Shown piece after piece: positions 60,034 to 64,000 of a stretch of DNA of 64,000 nt. The position numbers and the translations under genes are program-made. This DNA is from Georgfuchsia sp049276455. GTDB lineage: Bacteria > Pseudomonadota > Gammaproteobacteria > Burkholderiales > Rhodocyclaceae. The notes beneath the pieces were generated by a model that saw nothing but the letters and a program-made list of their open reading frames with translations, had not been told where the DNA came from and ran no database searches. Where the stretch lies: NCBI GenBank assembly GCA_049276455.1, contig JBASWL010000024.1, positions 1 through 64,000 of the forward strand, read 5' to 3'. Numbering within the stretch: the first letter of the stretch is position 1; every line of letters starts with the position of its first letter.

Positions 60034-61200
60034 GTGCGCGATATAGTCATAGTTGATGCAGTACGTACGCCGGTTGGCAAGTACAAGGGGTCGTTGAGAG
60101 ATGTCCGTGCCGATCACCTCAGCGCGATTTTGCTCAGGGAGCTTCTGACCAGAAACGGGATCGAAGCCAGCAGCATCGATGACGTCGTCTTTGGCTGCGT
60201 AACGCAGGTCGGCGAGCAATCCGCCAATATTGCCCGCACCGCACTGCTCGGTGCCGGCTTTCCTGAGTCGATTCCCGGCATTACGGTTGACCGCAAATGC
60301 GGTTCCTCTGAAACGGCTGTCCACGTGGCCGTTGGCGAAATCGCAGCGGGCGCCTGCGACGTTGTCATTGCGGGCGGTGCGGAAAACATGACGCGCGTGA
60401 AAATGGGCGGCAATCGCGAGATCTACGGTGAAGCCTTCGGCTGGAAGCTGGCCGAACGCTTCGAGATGGTTTCCCAGGGCGAAGCTGCTGAACGCGTCGC
60501 GGATAAATGGAACATCAGCCGGGGCGAAATGGACGAGTTTTCCCTCGAAAGTCATCGCCGTGCTGCGCAGGCCCAGGACGAGGGGCGTTTCGACCGGGAA
60601 ATCGTGCCGGTCAAGATTGCGCAGTGGAAGGAAAAGGCGGGTGAAGTTCTGCCCGACCTGGCGAAGGACGAAACCATCCGGCGCGAAACGAGTTTGGAGA
60701 AATTATCCAGTCTCAAGCCCAGCTTTCGTCCCGATGGCCGAGTCACGGCCGGCAACTCGTCGCAGATATCGGACGGTGCCTCGGTGGTACTACTAATGTC
60801 GGCCGATGCCGCGAAGCGTCTGGGGCTGAAACCGCGGGCGCGGATTCGTGCCATTGCCACGGTCGGGGTCGATCCCACGCTAATGCTGACCGGTCCCGTC
60901 GCAGCGACGCGTCGCGTCCTCGATCGGTCTGGTTTGTCATTATCGGATATCGACCTGTTCGAGGTGAATGAAGCCTTTGCCTCGGTCCCATTGATGTGGA
61001 TGCGCGAGACAGGCGTACCGCATGAAAAGCTCAACGTGAATGGCGGCGCAGTTGCGCTGGGTCATCCACTGGGCGCCAGCGGCGCACGCATCATGTCCAC
61101 GCTGTTGAATGAACTTGAGCGCCGTGGCGCACGCTACGGTCTGCAAACTATCTGTTGCGCTGGTGGCCTTGGCACAGCGACCATCATCGAACGCCTTTAG
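60034..61200 (+). CDS. Acetyl-CoA C-acyltransferase (true thiolase)
   Basis: A 388-residue thiolase that keeps all catalytic parts: nucleophile Cys in TVDRKCGSSETAVHVAVGEI, His in ALGHPLGASGARIMSTLL and the second Cys in QTICCAGGLGTATIIERL. It begins with GTG, 14 bp after the dehydrogenase stop. Unlike the two thiolase-like genes at 46.4 and 48.2 kb it should cleave 3-ketoacyl-CoA with free CoA. It is the only gene in the island able to release acetyl-CoA by classical thiolysis. Confidence 0.95.
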   Translation: MRDIVIVDAVRTPVGKYKGSLRDVRADHLSAILLRELLTRNGIEASSIDDVVFGCVTQVGEQSANIARTALLGAGFPESIPGITVDRKCGSSETAVHVAVGEIAAGACDVVIAGGAENMTRVKMGGNREIYGEAFGWKLAERFEMVSQGEAAERVADKWNISRGEMDEFSLESHRRAAQAQDEGRFDREIVPVKIAQWKEKAGEVLPDLAKDETIRRETSLEKLSSLKPSFRPDGRVTAGNSSQISDGASVVLLMSADAAKRLGLKPRARIRAIATVGVDPTLMLTGPVAATRRVLDRSGLSLSDIDLFEVNEAFASVPLMWMRETGVPHEKLNVNGGAVALGHPLGASGARIMSTLLNELERRGARYGLQTICCAGGLGTATIIERL

Positions 61201-61212
61201 GAGTACTGATTC

Positions 61213-62343
61213 ATGCGCTCTGTCATGACCGAGGATCACGAACACTTTCGCACGCAAGTGCGCCGCTTCCTTGCCGATAACGTGGTCCCCTACCATGCCC
61301 AATGGGAGAAAGACGGCATCGTCCCCAGGACTATTTGGAAGATGGCCGGAGACAACGGCTTTCTGTGCACGACCGTTCCCGAGGAGTACGGCGGCGCAGG
61401 CGGCGATTTCGGCTTTGCTGCGGTAGTCATCGAGGAAATGGCGCGTGTCAATGCAAGCGGCCTCGGATTCCCCCTGCACTCGGACATCGTTTCCCTCTAC
61501 ATCCTCAGGTATGGAACGGAAGAGCAGAAGCAGCGCTGGCTGCCGCGCATGGTAAGCGGCGAGATGATCGGCGCGCTCGGCTTGACCGAACCCGGCACGG
61601 GCAGCGACCTCAAGGCGGTACGCACCACTGCGGTTCGCGATGGTGATTACTATGTCATCAACGGCCAGAAGACTTTCATTACGAACGGCGTAAATGCCGG
61701 CATCGTGGTCGTCGCAGCCAAGACGGATCCAGCTGCGGGCAGCAGGGGTGTTTCTCTGATCTGCGTCGAAGAAGGCACGCCCGGATTTGAAAAGGGCCGC
61801 AAGCTGGAGAAGATCGGCCTGCATGCGCAGGATACCTCAGAGCTCTTCTTCGACAATGTGCGCGTGCCAGTAACGAACCGGCTCGGCGAGGAGAACAAGG
61901 GGTTTGGCTACCTAATGCACGAACTGGCTCAGGAGCGCCTGATCATCGCATTGCGGGCAGCGGCCTCGATGGAGGCAACATTCGAGGCCACCGTGGCCTA
62001 CACGCGCGAACGTGTGGCCTTTGGAACACCAGTGTTCGATTTCCAGAATACCCGCTTCAAACTCGCCGATGCGCGTGCGCAAATCGAGATGTTCCGCGTC
62101 TTCGTCGACGATTGCCTCGCCTTGCATCTGCAAAAGAAGCTTACTTCCGAACGTGCCGCGATGGCAAAGCTGACAGGTACCGAAATGCAGAACCGGCTCA
62201 TCGATGACTTCCTGCAAATGCATGGTGGCTACGGCTACATGAGCGAATACGGTATTGGCCGGGCCTGGACCGATGCACGTGTGCAGCGCATTTTCGGTGG
62301 CAGCTCGGAAATCATGAGAGAGATCATCGCCCGGACTCTGTAA
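61213..62343 (+). CDS. Acyl-CoA dehydrogenase
   Basis: A 376-residue homomeric-type dehydrogenase. LGLTEPGTGSDLKAVRTTAV and QKTFITNGVNAGIVVVAAKT bind FAD; the C-terminal part has YTRERVAFGTPVFDFQNTRF, MHGGYGYMSEYGIGRAWTDA and IFGGSSEIMREIIARTL. Gly at the usual Glu position of the last motif is typical of long-chain/isovaleryl-like subfamilies. It follows the thiolase by 12 bp and completes one full beta-oxidation set with the three preceding genes. Confidence 0.93.
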   Translation: MRSVMTEDHEHFRTQVRRFLADNVVPYHAQWEKDGIVPRTIWKMAGDNGFLCTTVPEEYGGAGGDFGFAAVVIEEMARVNASGLGFPLHSDIVSLYILRYGTEEQKQRWLPRMVSGEMIGALGLTEPGTGSDLKAVRTTAVRDGDYYVINGQKTFITNGVNAGIVVVAAKTDPAAGSRGVSLICVEEGTPGFEKGRKLEKIGLHAQDTSELFFDNVRVPVTNRLGEENKGFGYLMHELAQERLIIALRAAASMEATFEATVAYTRERVAFGTPVFDFQNTRFKLADARAQIEMFRVFVDDCLALHLQKKLTSERAAMAKLTGTEMQNRLIDDFLQMHGGYGYMSEYGIGRAWTDARVQRIFGGSSEIMREIIARTL

Positions 62344-62391
62344 GAAGGTGGGTTCAACAACATCCATCAGCCGGGCAGCTCTGGTTACAGG

Positions 62392-63648
62392 ATGAGTGAT
62401 CGTCGCTACGAACGGCAACAAACACAAAGAGGGAGCCATGCATTGAAGGGACCTCTAGCCGGTTTGAAGGTCATCGATGCATCGACCGTGGTTGCCGGCG
62501 GTTTTGCCAGCGTACTGATGGCTGATCTTGGTGCAGAGGTTATCAAAGTCGAGAACCCGGCAGGCGGCGATTCGAACCGCCAGTTGACGCCGTTCAAGGA
62601 TGGCGCATCGCTCTACCACAAGATGAACGCGCGCAACAAGAAGTCGGTGACGCTCGACCTGAGGCAGGCCAAAGGTCAGTCTCTGTTCAAGCGCATGGCG
62701 GCGAAAGCCGATGCGGTAATCGAGAACTTCCGTGCCGGCACCATGGAGAAATGGAATCTCGGCTATGACGTGCTGAGCGCCGACAATCCCGGCTTGGTCA
62801 TGCTGCGCATCAGTGGCTACGGTCAGGATGGGCCGTACAGTCATCGTCCCGGTTTCGGAACCATTGCCGAGGTGATGTCGGGGTTGACTACCCGCAAGGG
62901 CTTTGCCGACCGGCACCCGCTTCTCTCGCCGATCCCGCTTGCCGACGAACAGACCGGCATGTTCGGTGCGTATTCCATCATGGCAGCCATCTATCGGCGC
63001 GACCATGACATTGGCGATGCAGCGGGAAAGGGGCAAGTGATCGACCTCGCGCTATTCGAGCCGCTGTTCCGCATGATCGAGGATCAGGTCATCAACTATG
63101 ACCAGACCGGCATGGTGGCCGAGCGCATGGGTAACCGCTTGCTGCTCAATGCCCCACGCGGTGTGTTCGAAACCAGGGACGGTCGCTGGATAGCCATTTC
63201 GGCATTTACCGAAAGTACCGTGAAGCGCCTGCTCAATGTTGTTGGCGGGCCGGCCTTGGCTGACGATCCACGCTTCGTCAGCCCGCAGCTACGCGTCACC
63301 AACGTAGACGTACTTGAAGACATCATCTGTGCCTGGCTCAAGCAGCATACCGAAGCCGAAGTGCTGGAAATCTTTGACCGTGCCGACGTCGTTGGTTGTG
63401 AACTCTACGACATCAAGAAGATCATGCAGGATCCGCATTACCTCCACCGCGGTGATATCGTCAGCGTCAAGGATCCGGAACTTGGTGATGTGAAGGTTTG
63501 CGGCGTCGTCCCGAAGTTCTCCGACACCCCGGGCGAGGTGGCCCATCTGGGCATTCCGCTGGGGCAGAGCAACCACGAGGTATACTGCGACTGGCTCGGT
63601 GTAAGCGAGCAGGAGTTCGAGCAGCTCAAGAGCAACGGGGTATTGTAG
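62392..63648 (+). CDS. CaiB/BaiF family CoA transferase
   Basis: A 418-residue family III CoA transferase: GPLAGLKVIDASTVVAGGFA and GAEVIKVENPAGGD at the N-terminus, RNKKSVTLDLRQAKGQSLF, ISGYGQDGPYSHRPGF and the C-terminal DYxxxF-type helices. It moves CoA between acids, often to start or recycle catabolic intermediates. A TTG at 62443 with GAGGGAG eight bases upstream is a good alternative start and would remove a 17-residue polar extension. It ends the beta-oxidation set. Confidence 0.92.
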   Translation: MSDRRYERQQTQRGSHALKGPLAGLKVIDASTVVAGGFASVLMADLGAEVIKVENPAGGDSNRQLTPFKDGASLYHKMNARNKKSVTLDLRQAKGQSLFKRMAAKADAVIENFRAGTMEKWNLGYDVLSADNPGLVMLRISGYGQDGPYSHRPGFGTIAEVMSGLTTRKGFADRHPLLSPIPLADEQTGMFGAYSIMAAIYRRDHDIGDAAGKGQVIDLALFEPLFRMIEDQVINYDQTGMVAERMGNRLLLNAPRGVFETRDGRWIAISAFTESTVKRLLNVVGGPALADDPRFVSPQLRVTNVDVLEDIICAWLKQHTEAEVLEIFDRADVVGCELYDIKKIMQDPHYLHRGDIVSVKDPELGDVKVCGVVPKFSDTPGEVAHLGIPLGQSNHEVYCDWLGVSEQEFEQLKSNGVL

Positions 63649-63702
63649 GCATCATTCCTCGGTGCGCATGTTGAGGCGCATTCCATTTCCCGGAGGCCAT
63701 GA

Positions 63703-64000
63703 ATGGAACTGAGGCATCTTCGATATTTTGTTGCAGTCGCGGAAGAATTGAGTTTCCGGCGAGCTGCACTGCGTCTGCAAGTTTCCCAGCCCCCCGTCAG
63801 CAACCGTATTGCCGATCTGGAGCGCGAACTGGGCGTAAAATTGTTCTCCCGCCAGCAACGGCAAATCCAGCTTACCCGCGCAGGGCAGGCTTTCCTGGAC
63901 GAAGCGCGAGCAACCTTATTTCAAGCAAACAGGGCAGTCAGTGTTGCTCAATCAGTGGGCCGCGGTGAAATCAGCCGGATCCGAATTGGCTACAACCGTT
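63703..64000 (+). CDS. LysR family transcriptional regulator (cut by window edge)
   Basis: The first 99 residues are visible: MELRHLRYFVAVAEELSFRR, then AALRLQVSQPPVSNRIADLE, a standard LysR helix-turn-helix, and the linker helix with FLDEARATLFQANRAV, then the start of the effector domain (ISRIRIGYNR). The ATG at 63703 has CGGAGG upstream. It follows the CoA transferase on the same strand after 54 bp and may regulate the island; its inducer is not known. Confidence 0.93.
   Translation, partial: MELRHLRYFVAVAEELSFRRAALRLQVSQPPVSNRIADLERELGVKLFSRQQRQIQLTRAGQAFLDEARATLFQANRAVSVAQSVGRGEISRIRIGYNR

Overview
The window looks like chromosome from a betaproteobacterium related to Rhodocyclales or Sterolibacteriaceae. 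The evidence is the housekeeping order orn / M48 protease / rsgA / bamC / dapA, the trace of an N-type ATPase, a nif cluster relic with NifA and sigma-54 signals, ACR3-type ars genes and a large CoA-thioester catabolic island. No transposase, rRNA or CRISPR array was seen. One tRNA gene (Leu, CAG) is present.

Layout. 1-2400: right end of an integrative conjugative element (TraG C-terminus, small membrane protein, tyrosine integrase) lying against the 3' end of rnr, whose usual basic tail is missing. 2418-8250: rnr, tRNA-Leu, an atpD/cytochrome c chimera, a DUF302 protein, an Mrr-like nuclease and a cytochrome c. 8272-14878: a leftward sugar-phosphate operon (pgl truncated, transaldolase tail, pgi, pgm, glgP). 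15132-26652: yfdX-like gene, orn, M48 protease, rsgA, bamC, dapA, a MoxR/DUF58/transglutaminase operon and mltB. 26882-28800: arsR-arsC-acr3 with an operator over the -10 box. 29099-33504: nifA fragment, nikR and a nickel/cobalt ECF transporter. 33599-36389: small fragments and a VWA/MoxR pair. 36665-40242: a decayed nif locus (fdxB, nifE and nifV broken; nifQ intact; NifA and sigma-54 sites still recognisable). 40451-63648: a catabolic island of about 23 kb, divergent around 46.1-46.4 kb, followed by a partial LysR gene.

Two stories stand out. First, the window carries an unusual number of genes shortened or fused by internal deletions, frameshifts or stops (atpD/cyt c, pgl/tal, DUF1840, nifA, fdxB, nifE, nifV, a porin-like gene, a zinc-ribbon gene, a maoC), and several junctions fall on short repeats. 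The nif genes are the clearest case: promoters survive while most coding regions do not. Second, the island combines two thiolase-fold/DUF35 pairs lacking the nucleophilic cysteine, a two-gene acyl-CoA dehydrogenase, tandem MaoC proteins one of which lacks its catalytic motif, two CoA ligases, and two proteins from families that normally use cofactor F420. The set resembles the actinobacterial side-chain module for steroids (acyl-CoA dehydrogenase heteromer, MaoC heteromer, DUF35-dependent retro-aldolase), so a polycyclic or branched isoprenoid substrate is inferred; the real substrate cannot be read from the sequence.
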